DNA of 64,000 nucleotides. Origin: Myxococcales bacterium (lineage in GTDB: Bacteria > Myxococcota_A > Polyangia > Polyangiales > GCA-016699535). How positions within the stretch are numbered: the stretch's first letter is position 1; each line of letters begins with the position of its first letter. Positions 7,849-15,949 of this stretch are shown here, piece after piece. The DNA is taken from the NCBI GenBank assembly GCA_020633325.1, contig JACKDX010000001.1, positions 1,488,001-1,552,000 of the forward strand. Reading direction: 5' to 3'. The translations under genes and the position numbers were made by a program. The notes beneath the pieces were generated by a model. That model was given only the letters and a program-made list of their open reading frames with translations, ran no database searches and was not told where the DNA came from.

Positions 7849-9237
7849 ATGCAGTTGCCCGTGAGCGATTTTCGCACCCCAGACATAATGGATGCGACTA
7901 GCATCGTTCGCGGCAACCAGACTATGTTGGATGTGCTGCGCATGGCCTCTGTTTTGGGGACGGACACTCATACCGTCGCAGCTGCCAAGCTACTATTTCT
8001 AGCGGCACTCAATCACAGCGAAACTCAGCTAAACGATGCATACCAACGCGCCTGGGGTCTCGATGATATAAGTCACCTGGCTCAGCTCGTCGGCTGGAAT
8101 CAAGCGTTTCTCCATAATCATCCAGAGATAGTTGAAATTCAGCAAGGGATTCTCCTTCAAGAACAAGAAACCTCCGAACGCCGAGTAGCCCTACAGATTG
8201 TTAGCGGCCTTGTATGCGGCGGGGCGCTTGCGAGCACCTTTATGGGTAACGTGACGGGTCCAGTTATTGCACTGGCTGCCTGTGGAACCGAACTGGCTGT
8301 GACCCTGGATGATTTGGCTAGGAACGCATTGCCCATGTTTCGGCTTGCCGAGTTCGTGCGGGCGCTCGGCGTTCAAAGCTCCACTGTCGCTGAGGACGTG
8401 GTTCGATCAGCAGAGGTGCGGTTGGGGTTTGTGGTGGGGGCTTTAGCGCTCTCCATCCTCAGCACGGGCTTTGCAATGTTCAAGATCATCAATGCCGTGC
8501 CCAACGTGATTAACGTGCCCCACTTAGCGCTATCTCATCCTGATCGCTACAAAGGTGTCGTCGGGCCTATTGGAAGCGTGGATACAGCGTACCAGCGGTT
8601 GATGTCACAACTAAATTTTGTGCCCTCGGCTGAGCAGGTGACAAAGGGGACGCAAGAACTGATTGACGCCCACCTCGCTCAAATTCGAAACCTAAGGCCC
8701 TATATCTACTCCACCGATCAGGCCGTCAAAGGCATTCCAGGGGTTCCGCAAAGTTGGGTTAACTTCGTAGCCGGTTTTAGATCCTATGAATCGCGGGTAA
8801 ATCTCGTTGCGCGTGAGTGGCCCGGTCGACTAAGCACGTACAACGGCCAAGTGATGAAAGAGGTCTTGCTGGGCCAAAACGCCGTGCTTGGTAGCAATCA
8901 CCCGTACTTTGGCATGTTGACTCAGCTTAGTGGTAACCGCACTCGGACGCTAGAAACTTTCTGGCATGCCTATGGGGACTTGCAGCGAAGTGCAGCGCCT
9001 GGCACTGCGTTGTACCAAGCCCTGATTGCCTTTCCTACACAAGCCATGAGCGCGGGATTCGTCGCAAAACACCTTGCGACGGGCGGATTGATGGTGGGTA
9101 TAGGCACGGCGGCTTGGCGGTATGCCGAAAGGTGGCTATCAGCCACGCTATCACGGCACCAAGTGAGCGAGACGATGGGCGAGCTGAAACTTGCTCCTGC
9201 AAGCACTCTGCAGCTTTGGGACACCGGAGATTTGTAA
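7849..9237 (+). CDS. Unknown helical membrane protein
   Basis: 462 residues from ATG 7849 with no recognised family. Two hydrophobic stretches (about residues 117-148 and 192-218) predict membrane helices; the rest is helix-rich and soluble. The same frame stays open from just after the phospholipase D stop at 7731, and the upstream part (REYAFAVENLSRAAFAFAELS) looks protein-like but lacks ATG, GTG or TTG. The true N-terminus may be lost or start at an unusual codon. The downstream lipoprotein follows after 19 bases, and both are of similar size, so they probably act together. Nothing visible indicates an enzyme active site. Confidence 0.55.
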   Translation: MQLPVSDFRTPDIMDATSIVRGNQTMLDVLRMASVLGTDTHTVAAAKLLFLAALNHSETQLNDAYQRAWGLDDISHLAQLVGWNQAFLHNHPEIVEIQQGILLQEQETSERRVALQIVSGLVCGGALASTFMGNVTGPVIALAACGTELAVTLDDLARNALPMFRLAEFVRALGVQSSTVAEDVVRSAEVRLGFVVGALALSILSTGFAMFKIINAVPNVINVPHLALSHPDRYKGVVGPIGSVDTAYQRLMSQLNFVPSAEQVTKGTQELIDAHLAQIRNLRPYIYSTDQAVKGIPGVPQSWVNFVAGFRSYESRVNLVAREWPGRLSTYNGQVMKEVLLGQNAVLGSNHPYFGMLTQLSGNRTRTLETFWHAYGDLQRSAAPGTALYQALIAFPTQAMSAGFVAKHLATGGLMVGIGTAAWRYAERWLSATLSRHQVSETMGELKLAPASTLQLWDTGDL

Positions 9238-9256
9238 TTTTGTGACGCGAGGTGGC

Positions 9257-10705
9257 ATGCGATTTACATTAACCCGCGACATTTTTCGCTCTGGAAGCTG
9301 CGTTGCACTCAGCCTTACCCTCGTATGCACCACACTCACACCCGCATGTGCACCAGAATCCAATCACCAATACACACTATCAGCTCATAGCGTTAGTGCG
9401 CCGGGGGACCTCATCCAGTGGCTTGAACAGGTAGCGATGAACGCTAGAGGGGCTGGCCCTTCGGCGCTGCCGCTGGTCGCGATATTGGGTGTGGTGGTTG
9501 GAATCGCCTATCTCTTTTCCGACAGCGGTCAAATGCAGTTTCACAATTTTATGGATGAAGTGGAGCGCTTGGATGCCGAAATAAAGGCAGAATCAGATTT
9601 CGAACGCCGTCAGTCCATGACTATCTGGGGAATTGCCCGTGCGGTATTTTCCACAACCAATGGGCTACCCGCAGTGCGAGATATCGTGACGAACTTTGGT
9701 GCTTCCCGTCAACTGGGCAGCGCGTGGCTGGAAGCAGATGACGCCTTCTGGCAAGCCACAAGTCTCGAGCGAGGCTCTGCTTTGTCCAATTTTATTGGAG
9801 GTTATGGTTCGGAATATCGTCGCGCACTGGCAGTGGCAGACATTCCAGCTGCACAAGTCATTGAGCTTCGATTTGTGGCCAAGGAACTCTCCCTAATTGT
9901 GCTTGCCCAGCAGGCATCGATACGTCGCATCCTACCGGCAAGTACGGATGACCCCGAGGACGCATTCGACCCCGACAACCCTTGGGGACTCGATGAAGCA
10001 TGGCAAAGATGGCATGCCGAACACCCAGATGCCACAGGCTGGGAGGTAAAAAGTGAAGCTTATATACGCGAGCTCACCAGGAGGTTGGTGGAAAACGGTA
10101 TGGATACTGCTGCCGCTCGGCAACGCGCAGAGGGGGTGGTCGAGAAGATCAGGACGCAAGGCAAAGCTAAATGGGATGCCTGGGAGTTAGAACGCGCAGG
10201 GGAACTCATCGAGGATGGGCTTCCCGCCTCGCGTGCTATAAGGGAAGCCCAGACGCTCCGAAAAGAAGAAGGGCTTAGGGCCATGTTGCGTGAATTGGGT
10301 TACGATGAAGAAGTTATTGATGCAGCGATTGCATTTCAGCGGCTTTCTCGGGTTCAGGCTCATCGACGACAAATCGAACTCTCTACTGCGCTTCAAGAAC
10401 TAGGCTTGTCTGCGGAAGAGGCACAAGCCGTAGCAGAAGTAGTTCGTCAGATGACACCTGGTAGCGACTTCGGCGACAGCGAACAGATCGACACACTGCT
10501 TGAGCACGTACGCGGCGGCAATACCCAGGAAGTGATTGATTTCATGCGCAAACTAGCGCAGCGCGCCGGACACGATATGGACAGTACCGATCCTACCAAA
10601 TGGTACCAGACTCGCACCACTAAAGGTATTTATGAACACGCACGAGCACAGTACAACCAACTGCAAGACGCCATCCGCGCGTTGCATCGGGGCTTGGAGG
10701 ATTAA
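9257..10705 (+). CDS. Unknown lipoprotein, partner of preceding membrane protein
   Basis: ATG 9257 is chosen over an earlier in-frame ATG because GAGGTGG precedes it and a signal peptide with lipobox LTPAC follows (Cys about residue 32). A second hydrophobic segment (LPLVAILGVVVGIAYLF) near residue 75 may re-anchor it. Residues about 90-240 are helical. From about residue 250 the protein is strongly charged, with repeated helical pairs such as RRLVENGMDTAAARQRAEGV, LIEDGLPASRAIREAQTL and LQELGLSAEEAQAVAEVV. These look like short two-helix UBA-like repeats. No family is recognised. A two-gene envelope unit with the gene at 7849 is inferred. Confidence 0.6.
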   Translation: MRFTLTRDIFRSGSCVALSLTLVCTTLTPACAPESNHQYTLSAHSVSAPGDLIQWLEQVAMNARGAGPSALPLVAILGVVVGIAYLFSDSGQMQFHNFMDEVERLDAEIKAESDFERRQSMTIWGIARAVFSTTNGLPAVRDIVTNFGASRQLGSAWLEADDAFWQATSLERGSALSNFIGGYGSEYRRALAVADIPAAQVIELRFVAKELSLIVLAQQASIRRILPASTDDPEDAFDPDNPWGLDEAWQRWHAEHPDATGWEVKSEAYIRELTRRLVENGMDTAAARQRAEGVVEKIRTQGKAKWDAWELERAGELIEDGLPASRAIREAQTLRKEEGLRAMLRELGYDEEVIDAAIAFQRLSRVQAHRRQIELSTALQELGLSAEEAQAVAEVVRQMTPGSDFGDSEQIDTLLEHVRGGNTQEVIDFMRKLAQRAGHDMDSTDPTKWYQTRTTKGIYEHARAQYNQLQDAIRALHRGLED

Positions 10706-10841
10706 GTTCGAAATCGCCGGCACTTTTCAGCAGCCGCCAGACAGAATTGCGAACGATCGATAGACTTTAAAACATCGCGTTTTTCGTGATGCATGGACTT
10801 GCAACTTCGGTTAGTGTCAACATCGGAACGGTCGCTGGACA

Positions 10842-10964
10842 ATGATTACTACAGTATACCAAGAAGAAGGACCTGAGGGTCGCCTATGGCTCGATGTGGT
10901 CGATCCCACTCCCGAAGAGATCGATAGCCTCGCGTTGAACTACGGTTTAACCCGGGGTCACTAA
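10842..10964 (+). pseudogene. corA: CorA magnesium transporter N-terminal fragment
   Basis: ATG 10842 opens a 40-codon frame with GRLWLDVVDPTPEEIDSLAL and then NYGL. This is the start of a CorA-type Mg2+ channel, whose family opening is W.Dl.dPt.eEl..la..ygl. Normal length is over 300 residues. The similarity ends exactly where the dispersed repeat starts (GGGGTCAC at 10954), and the repeat supplies the stop codon. Bases 10706-10841 before it hold no gene and probably its old promoter. Confidence 0.6.
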
Positions 10965-11020
10965 CCGCACGTTCAAGTCATTGAAAGCACACGGTTTCTA
11001 GGCAAAACGCGCGATTTGCT
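10954..11020 (+). repeat. Dispersed repeat copy 2
   Basis: It begins GGGGTCACTAAC like the copies at 3816 and 13842(-) and ends GGCAAAACGCGCGATTTGC, matching their tails. It truncates corA on its 5' side. The middle is diverged from copy 1. Confidence 0.6.
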
Positions 11021-11160
11021 AGATTGTTGTGGGGGCCGTTATCGGAAATTGGCGCAAGCGGATTTGGCGAGGGAGAGCTCTTCTAGGGACACGCCGGTAG
11101 TGCACTCATCGATGCAAACTTCTGGGTGAGCGAGCAGCTCTGAAACAGTCCCCGGATAGC

Positions 11161-11189
11161 GGGGTCACCAACCACCGACGTAGCCCACT
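11161..11189 (+). repeat. Dispersed repeat copy 4 (core only)
   Basis: 29 bases agree with 3816-3844 apart from a few changes (GGGGTCACCAACCACCGACG...CCCACT). The sequence continues TGAAATC for seven bases before the pyruvate phosphate dikinase fragment begins, so the tail is missing. Bases 11021-11160 between this and copy 2 hold no recognisable gene. Confidence 0.65.
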
Positions 11190-11194
11190 GAAAT

Positions 11195-11946
11195 CGTCTC
11201 GCGGTGCGCTGCGCATTGCTGTCGGAGACGCAAAATGATCGTCAACCGTGGCTGGATCAACTCTTACCCATGCAACAGTCTGACTTTGAGGGAATTTTCC
11301 AAGAAATGGATGGCTTGCCAGTCACGATGCGCTTGCTGGATTGGCCGCTGCACGAGTTCATGCCGCAGGCAGAAGGGGACATCGAACTCGTTGCGCAGGC
11401 CGTTGCAGTACATCCGGCGGGTTTGAAACGGCGCGTGCAGGCGCTGCACGAAGCGAATCCGATGCTCGGTCATCGAGGTATCCGGTTTGGGCTTACCCAT
11501 CCGGATGTCTACAGATGCAGGTTCAGGCGATAATCCGCGCCGCACTGCGATGCCATCAAAGGGGGGTACGTGTCCAGCCAGAAATTATGGTGTCCTTGGT
11601 GATTGAGGCTCAGGAGATGCGCATGGCGAAGCAGCTGGTGGACTATGCTTTCAAAGGCGTATTTGAGGAAGTGAAAGCGACCGTCGGGCACAAGATAGGA
11701 ACAATGCTGGAAACGCCCAGTCTTGATGACAGCGGGGTAGGCGAGTTGCTTCGCATCGCCGTTGACAAGGCTCGTCGTGCTCGTCCGGATATCAAACTTG
11801 GCATCTGCGCGGGTGAACATGGCGGAGATCCCGCATCTATTGCCTTCGTCGAAAAGCTGAAGCTCGATTATGTCTCGTGTTCGCCGTTCCGGGTACAGAT
11901 TGCTCGTTTAGCCGCGGGCCAACGTCAGGCGAAGTCGAAAGGCTAG
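11195..11946 (+). pseudogene. ppdK: Pyruvate phosphate dikinase C-terminal fragment, frameshifted
   Basis: The text LLPMQQSDFEGIFQEMDGLP, then VTMRLLDWPLHEFMP and HEANPMLGHRGIRFGLTHP, is the PEP-binding C-terminal domain of pyruvate, phosphate dikinase. One base is missing near 11513 (VY then MQVQAIIRAAL in the next frame). The second frame runs to the natural end, DYVSCSPFRVQIARLAAGQ, with the conserved Cys of the active site. About 250 of 880 residues survive. The front is cut next to the dispersed repeat at 11161-11189. It was probably lost by rearrangement first, with the frameshift coming later. Confidence 0.8.
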
Positions 11947-11957
11947 CGTGTTTTTCC

Positions 11958-12542
11958 CTATGGCAGCAGCTTAGCCTGTACCAGCTCTGCGAAATCGGAG
12001 ACACAATCCGATTCAACGGAGGCACACACCGTGACGGAGTGCGGCGTCTTGCCATCATCGTTACTACCCTGCAACTGGTACTTCTGGCGGTTAACGGTGC
12101 GGACTGCGGCCTTTGAGTCTGGATCGCCGGGGCGTTTAGAGACTTCAACGGTTTCTTGATAATCGCCGATAAGCAAATCAACCGTAGCGGCGTAGGTTTC
12201 GGATGTGTTCGACCGCTGATGCTTGCGACTCACTGAAAGATCATCGATCAAAAAATTTTCAGCCTGAGCAGGAATATCTATCGAAAGGCAAGTATCCGCC
12301 ATGTTGTCCGTCCGGACACAAATGTAGTTGACCCAACAATTGGTCACCCCTAGGGCATCGATGACTCCGGGCTGAGCGGCTGCTGTTTCTAAGACCCAGT
12401 GACCATCGATAAGCGCCTCCATCGGGCAAGTGATTTGGCCGTCTACACTCATTTCAGTCTCTGCGTCAGTAGAGGTGGCACAGGCAGATAGACTGAGCAG
12501 ACTCGATACCAGCCATACGGCTTTTCCGGACGCAAACTTCAA
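11958..12542 (-). CDS. Small unknown lipoprotein
   Basis: 194 residues from ATG 12542. The signal peptide ends at lipobox LSLSAC (Cys about residue 21), followed by a Thr/Glu-rich linker. The mature part has six cysteines (for example QITCPMEALIDGHWVLE, NCWVNYICVRT, TVCASVESDC), suggesting a disulfide-stabilised exported domain. No family was recognised. A divergently placed Gfo/Idh remnant lies upstream. It is a single gene, with no visible operon partners. Confidence 0.6.
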   Translation of the reverse strand: MKFASGKAVWLVSSLLSLSACATSTDAETEMSVDGQITCPMEALIDGHWVLETAAAQPGVIDALGVTNCWVNYICVRTDNMADTCLSIDIPAQAENFLIDDLSVSRKHQRSNTSETYAATVDLLIGDYQETVEVSKRPGDPDSKAAVRTVNRQKYQLQGSNDDGKTPHSVTVCASVESDCVSDFAELVQAKLLP

Positions 12543-12591
12543 GTTAAGTTCTCCTACGTAGCACTATAGCAGCAAAAAATAACGCTGCAAG

Positions 12592-12759
12592 TCAACAGCC
12601 TTTTAGCGAAATTGCGTCTATCTGCGTGCTGCGGGGCTCAATGTCAAAACCCTCGATCTCCGCCAATGCTTTTAAAATGGGCGCGTGTCCTTCGCGAGCG
12701 AATTGTCCCGCGCCAATGATGCCTATGCACACGCGGGTTGCGTGAGGCTCTTGCTGCAT
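12592..12759 (-). pseudogene. Gfo/Idh/MocA oxidoreductase N-terminal fragment
   Basis: A 55-residue frame from ATG 12759 reads RVCIGIIGAGQFAREGHAPI then LKALAEIEGF. That is the first strand, the GxGxxA nucleotide loop and the first helix of a Gfo/Idh/MocA-type NAD(P)-dependent sugar dehydrogenase. The remaining ~300 residues are absent and a foreign tail ends in TGA. It is too short to work. It overlaps the promoter region of the fibro-slime gene. Confidence 0.6.
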
Positions 12760-12923
12760 CGTGGCGCCATGCTCGCTACGTTGATTTGAAACAAACGGTG
12801 AGATGCGCGCTTGCGCGATACGTAAAGAGACGTGCGATGTTGTGTGGCTGTGGCCTACACGAGCGTTTTAATGTGCTTCCTCTGTGCATACGTGGTTTAA
12901 TAAATAGCAACAGAGGGGGCGGT

Positions 12924-13703
12924 ATGCGCTTGCATTGGGTGGGTCTTTGCGTCGCGGTAATTAATTTGTGTTGCATAGGCTGCGGCAAGAATGACGCCGG
13001 CCTTCGGCTGGGAGATGCTGGAACGGATGCAGCGGATGTTTTCGGTCACGATGCGGCCGAAGAAGACTGCAGCACTACTTTGGCTGTCACGTTTCGCGAT
13101 TTCAACGATACGCATCCCGATTTCGAAAATTGGGATCTGGTGATCGATCCCGCCGCCGCACAACCGGGCGTGGTCGAGGACGAATTGGGCGATGACGGGA
13201 ATCCCGTGCGCGCTGATGACGGCCCAGCCGTTACGACGGGAGCCGCAGAGTTTGCGCAATGGTACGAGACTGTCGAGGGTGTCAACATGGCTTTCGAATC
13301 AACCCTAGCACTTGTCGAGGAACCAAGCGGCGCCTATGCGTATGACAGCGCCGCCTTTTTCCCTCTGGACGACCAAGGCTTTGGCAACGACGAGCGCGCG
13401 CATAACTATCATTTCACTACGGAGGTCCATGCATCCTTTTTCTACCATGGAAATGAAGTATTCACCTTCCGTGGGGATGACGATCTCTGGGTGTTCGTCA
13501 ACAAGAAGCTCGCGCTCGACCTAGGCGGGGTGCACGTTTCGGTGCAAGGCACAATTGACTTCAAAGAAATGGAAGTAGCGCTGGGGCTTACGCCGGGCAA
13601 CAGCTATTCAATCGATGTGTTCCATGCAGAGCGGCATACTACAGATTCTCATTTCCGCATCGAGACGAGTATACGCTGTTTCGGCGCTCCTTTCGTGTTT
13701 TGA
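12924..13703 (+). CDS. Fibro-slime domain lipoprotein
   Basis: ATG 12924 is chosen because GAGGGGGCGG precedes it and a lipoprotein leader follows (MRLHWVGLCVAVINLCCIGC). From about residue 55 the protein matches the fibro-slime domain found in myxobacteria, Fibrobacter and slime moulds: LAVTFRDFNDTHPDFEN, FFPLDDQGFGNDERAHNYHF, FTFRGDDDLWVFVNKKLALD, LGGVH, IDVFHAERHTTDSHFRIET. The Asp/Asn-rich loops suggest calcium or carbohydrate binding, as in related PA14 domains. A surface adhesin or matrix protein is inferred. The domain is complete and there is no extra C-terminal module. Confidence 0.8.
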   Translation: MRLHWVGLCVAVINLCCIGCGKNDAGLRLGDAGTDAADVFGHDAAEEDCSTTLAVTFRDFNDTHPDFENWDLVIDPAAAQPGVVEDELGDDGNPVRADDGPAVTTGAAEFAQWYETVEGVNMAFESTLALVEEPSGAYAYDSAAFFPLDDQGFGNDERAHNYHFTTEVHASFFYHGNEVFTFRGDDDLWVFVNKKLALDLGGVHVSVQGTIDFKEMEVALGLTPGNSYSIDVFHAERHTTDSHFRIETSIRCFGAPFVF

Positions 13704-13775
13704 TTTTTGCGCGATGGCGAGCTCGTTGCAGTCGTGCGCGATTGCGCGTGTTATAGCGGGCGGCGACCCTCGGCT

Positions 13776-13842
13776 GCTAAAACGCGCGTTTTGCCCACAA
13801 CCTGTGTAGTTTCAACGATTTACATGGCAGGTTAGTGACCCC
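13776..13842 (-). repeat. Dispersed repeat copy 3, left edge of sugar island
   Basis: Read on the minus strand it begins GGGGTCACTAACC and ends GGGCAAAACGCGCGTTTTAGC, like copies 1 and 2. The tail contains the perfect palindrome AAAACGCGCGTTTT (13779-13792). The copy overlaps the 3' end of pgl and provides its last codons and stop. Confidence 0.6.
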
Positions 13843-14534
13843 TTTGGGGGGGTGGGGGCGGCGTCTGCGTCGGTGAGCACCACGGCGTCTGTGCCGCGTA
13901 CACGCCCGGCCGGGATAGAGCCGTCGGACGCCGCGAGCCGCGCCAGCGCCCACGCTTTTTCGCGTCCGGTTATCACCCAAAGGATTTCTCGTGCGCGATC
14001 GAGCACGGGAAAGGTGAGCGTCATTCGGCGCCGCCCTGCATAGGTTGCGGTTATCGCCACGTCGCGGTCCGCGATGTCGAGCACGGGGTCGCCCGGGATG
14101 AGGGAGGCTGTGTGCCCGTCAGATCCCAGACCGAGATGGATCAGGTCGAGCACTCTGGAGTCCCCGGCCACTGCCGCCATCTCTCGGGCGTAACTAGTTG
14201 CCGCGGCGCCAAGGTCCGCCCGCTCAACCGGCATCGCGTGCAGGTGGGCCTGGGGCAAGGGGACGCGGTCGAGTAGGCTTTCACGCAGGTGGGTGAGGTT
14301 CCGATCGGCATCTCCGGCCGGAGCCACGCGCTCGTCCACCTGAAAGATGTGGACGGCGTTCCACGGAACGTCGTCACTGCTCAGTGCCCGAAGCATCAGC
14401 AACGGGGTGTGTCCGCCGCTGATTGCCAAAAGGAATTGTCCGCGAGCTTGCACGGCCTCTCGGGCTGCTTCCGAAATGAATGCGGCGGCCCGTTGCGCGA
14501 CAGCCATCGGGTCCGGCAGGACCTCCAGTCTCAT
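13812..14534 (-). CDS. pgl: 6-phosphogluconolactonase
   Basis: The enzyme hydrolyses 6-phosphogluconolactone, the zwf product, to 6-phosphogluconate. It has the family motifs: AISGGHTPLLMLRAL (residues about 33-47), FQVDERV, and LGLGSDGHTASLIPGDP. ATG 14534 overlaps the zwf stop (ATGA) and is preferred to an upstream in-frame start. The length of about 240 is normal. The last dozen residues (KGSLTCHVNR) are encoded by the dispersed repeat at 13842-13776, so the original stop was lost and replaced. It is the last gene of the island operon. The fold is complete, so activity is likely. Confidence 0.9.
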   Translation of the reverse strand: MRLEVLPDPMAVAQRAAAFISEAAREAVQARGQFLLAISGGHTPLLMLRALSSDDVPWNAVHIFQVDERVAPAGDADRNLTHLRESLLDRVPLPQAHLHAMPVERADLGAAATSYAREMAAVAGDSRVLDLIHLGLGSDGHTASLIPGDPVLDIADRDVAITATYAGRRRMTLTFPVLDRAREILWVITGREKAWALARLAASDGSIPAGRVRGTDAVVLTDADAAPTPPKGSLTCHVNR

Positions 14535-15949
14535 TTTCGCTCCGGTCGTGCGTCTCGGATGCACTCATCTGGATGGGGAGGGTCATGCGCCACAAACCAG
14601 CCTCCCGGGACAAGCGCCTCGGCCTCGGGTGGTCCCCAGGTGCCAGGTTCGTACTCACGTGGCGCCGCTTGCGCGCCGAGCACCGGGTCCACGATACGCC
14701 AAGCCTCCTCGACGTAGTCCTGGCGTGCGAATCGGAAGGTCTCGCCTACCAGTACGTCGCTGAGGAGTTCAGCATAGGGATTGGGTTCACCGCCCTCATG
14801 CATGTGGCTTGCGATGAGCTCCAGGTCGTGGGCGGGGACGCTGCCTCCATCCTCGCGCACGCTGGCGCCGAGAGCGATGGTGAATTCCGGGCTGAGGCGA
14901 AAGCGTACGTGATTTGGCGTCGGCGCCAGACCGTGAACGATCGGCGGCGGTCGCCGTAGGATGACCGTGACCTCGGTGCGCGTCATGGGCAGCATCTTCC
15001 CCGTGCGAATGAAGAACGGCACTCCCTGCCACCGCCATGAGTTTACTTCGAGTTTTAGCGCTGCAAAGGTCTCGGTGCGCGAGTCGGGCGCGACATCGGG
15101 CTCGGAGCGATAGCCTCGAAATTGCCCGCGAACGACGCTGCCCGGCTTGAGCGCCGGAATGGCTTTGAGCACTTTCACTTTCTCGTCGCGGAGCGTCTCG
15201 GTGTCCGTGCTGTCTGGTGGTGGCTCCATGGCCACGTTCGAGAGCACTTGTAGGATGTGGTTTTGCACGACGTCGCGTATAGCGCCGGCCTTTTCGTAGA
15301 AGGCGCCGCGGCCGTAGATGCCGAAATTTTCCGCCAGGGTGATTTGGACGTTTTCGACGTAGCGCCGATTCCAGATAGGCTCAAGGAAGGTGTTGGCGAA
15401 GCGGAAGAAGACCAGGTTCTGGACGGCCGACTTGCCAAGGTAGTGATCGATGCGAAAGATGGCGTGTTCCTCGAAGTTGCGGTGCAGAATGACGTTCAGT
15501 CGGCGCGCCGAGACAAGGTCGTTGCCGAACGGTTTTTCGAGGATGAGTCGTACGCCGGCGCCCCGGGACATTGCGGCAATATGCGTGACGACCGTCTCGA
15601 ACAGGCCTTGCGGAATCGCGAGATAGTGCACCGGCCGCTTCGCATCACCGAGCGTGCGGTTCAGTGCCTCGAAGGTCGCGCCGTCCGAGTAGTCGCCTTG
15701 CACGTAGCGGAGCTGCTTGATGAGCTTGGGGAAAGCCTCGGGATCGATTCCGCCGCCGTGCTGCTCGATACTTGCGCGGGCCCGTGCTTTGAGGCCTTCG
15801 AGACCCCGCCCATCTCTTGCCACGCCGATGACAGGGATGTCGAGTAGACCGCGTTTGGTCATGAGCTGGAGCGCGGGGAAGATCTTCTTGAAGGCGAGAT
15901 CTCCCGTAGCTCCGTAAAAGACCAGTGCGTCGGCTTTCTCCCCGCTCAA
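14531..15949 (-). CDS. zwf: Glucose-6-phosphate 1-dehydrogenase
   Basis: 472 residues, the usual size. It oxidises glucose-6-P with NAD(P)+ in the first step of the oxidative pentose phosphate pathway. FYGATGDLAFKKIFPALQL is the nucleotide loop near the N-terminus. RIDHYLGKSAVQNLVFFRFAN is the active-site signature, with Ser where Glu is usual after GK. The start is TTG at 15949, overlapping the gnd stop as TTGA, with GGAGAAG just upstream. Translation is therefore coupled to gnd and pgl. Cytoplasmic. Confidence 0.92.
   Translation of the reverse strand: MSGEKADALVFYGATGDLAFKKIFPALQLMTKRGLLDIPVIGVARDGRGLEGLKARARASIEQHGGGIDPEAFPKLIKQLRYVQGDYSDGATFEALNRTLGDAKRPVHYLAIPQGLFETVVTHIAAMSRGAGVRLILEKPFGNDLVSARRLNVILHRNFEEHAIFRIDHYLGKSAVQNLVFFRFANTFLEPIWNRRYVENVQITLAENFGIYGRGAFYEKAGAIRDVVQNHILQVLSNVAMEPPPDSTDTETLRDEKVKVLKAIPALKPGSVVRGQFRGYRSEPDVAPDSRTETFAALKLEVNSWRWQGVPFFIRTGKMLPMTRTEVTVILRRPPPIVHGLAPTPNHVRFRLSPEFTIALGASVREDGGSVPAHDLELIASHMHEGGEPNPYAELLSDVLVGETFRFARQDYVEEAWRIVDPVLGAQAAPREYEPGTWGPPEAEALVPGGWFVAHDPPHPDECIRDARPERK

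Noticed and set aside
13703..13775. Terminator after the fibro-slime gene
   Set aside because: A TTTTT run follows the stop, but there is no stable hairpin before it.
15257..15847. Long frame antisense to zwf
   Set aside because: It mirrors the high-GC codon pattern of zwf, which has clear dehydrogenase motifs.
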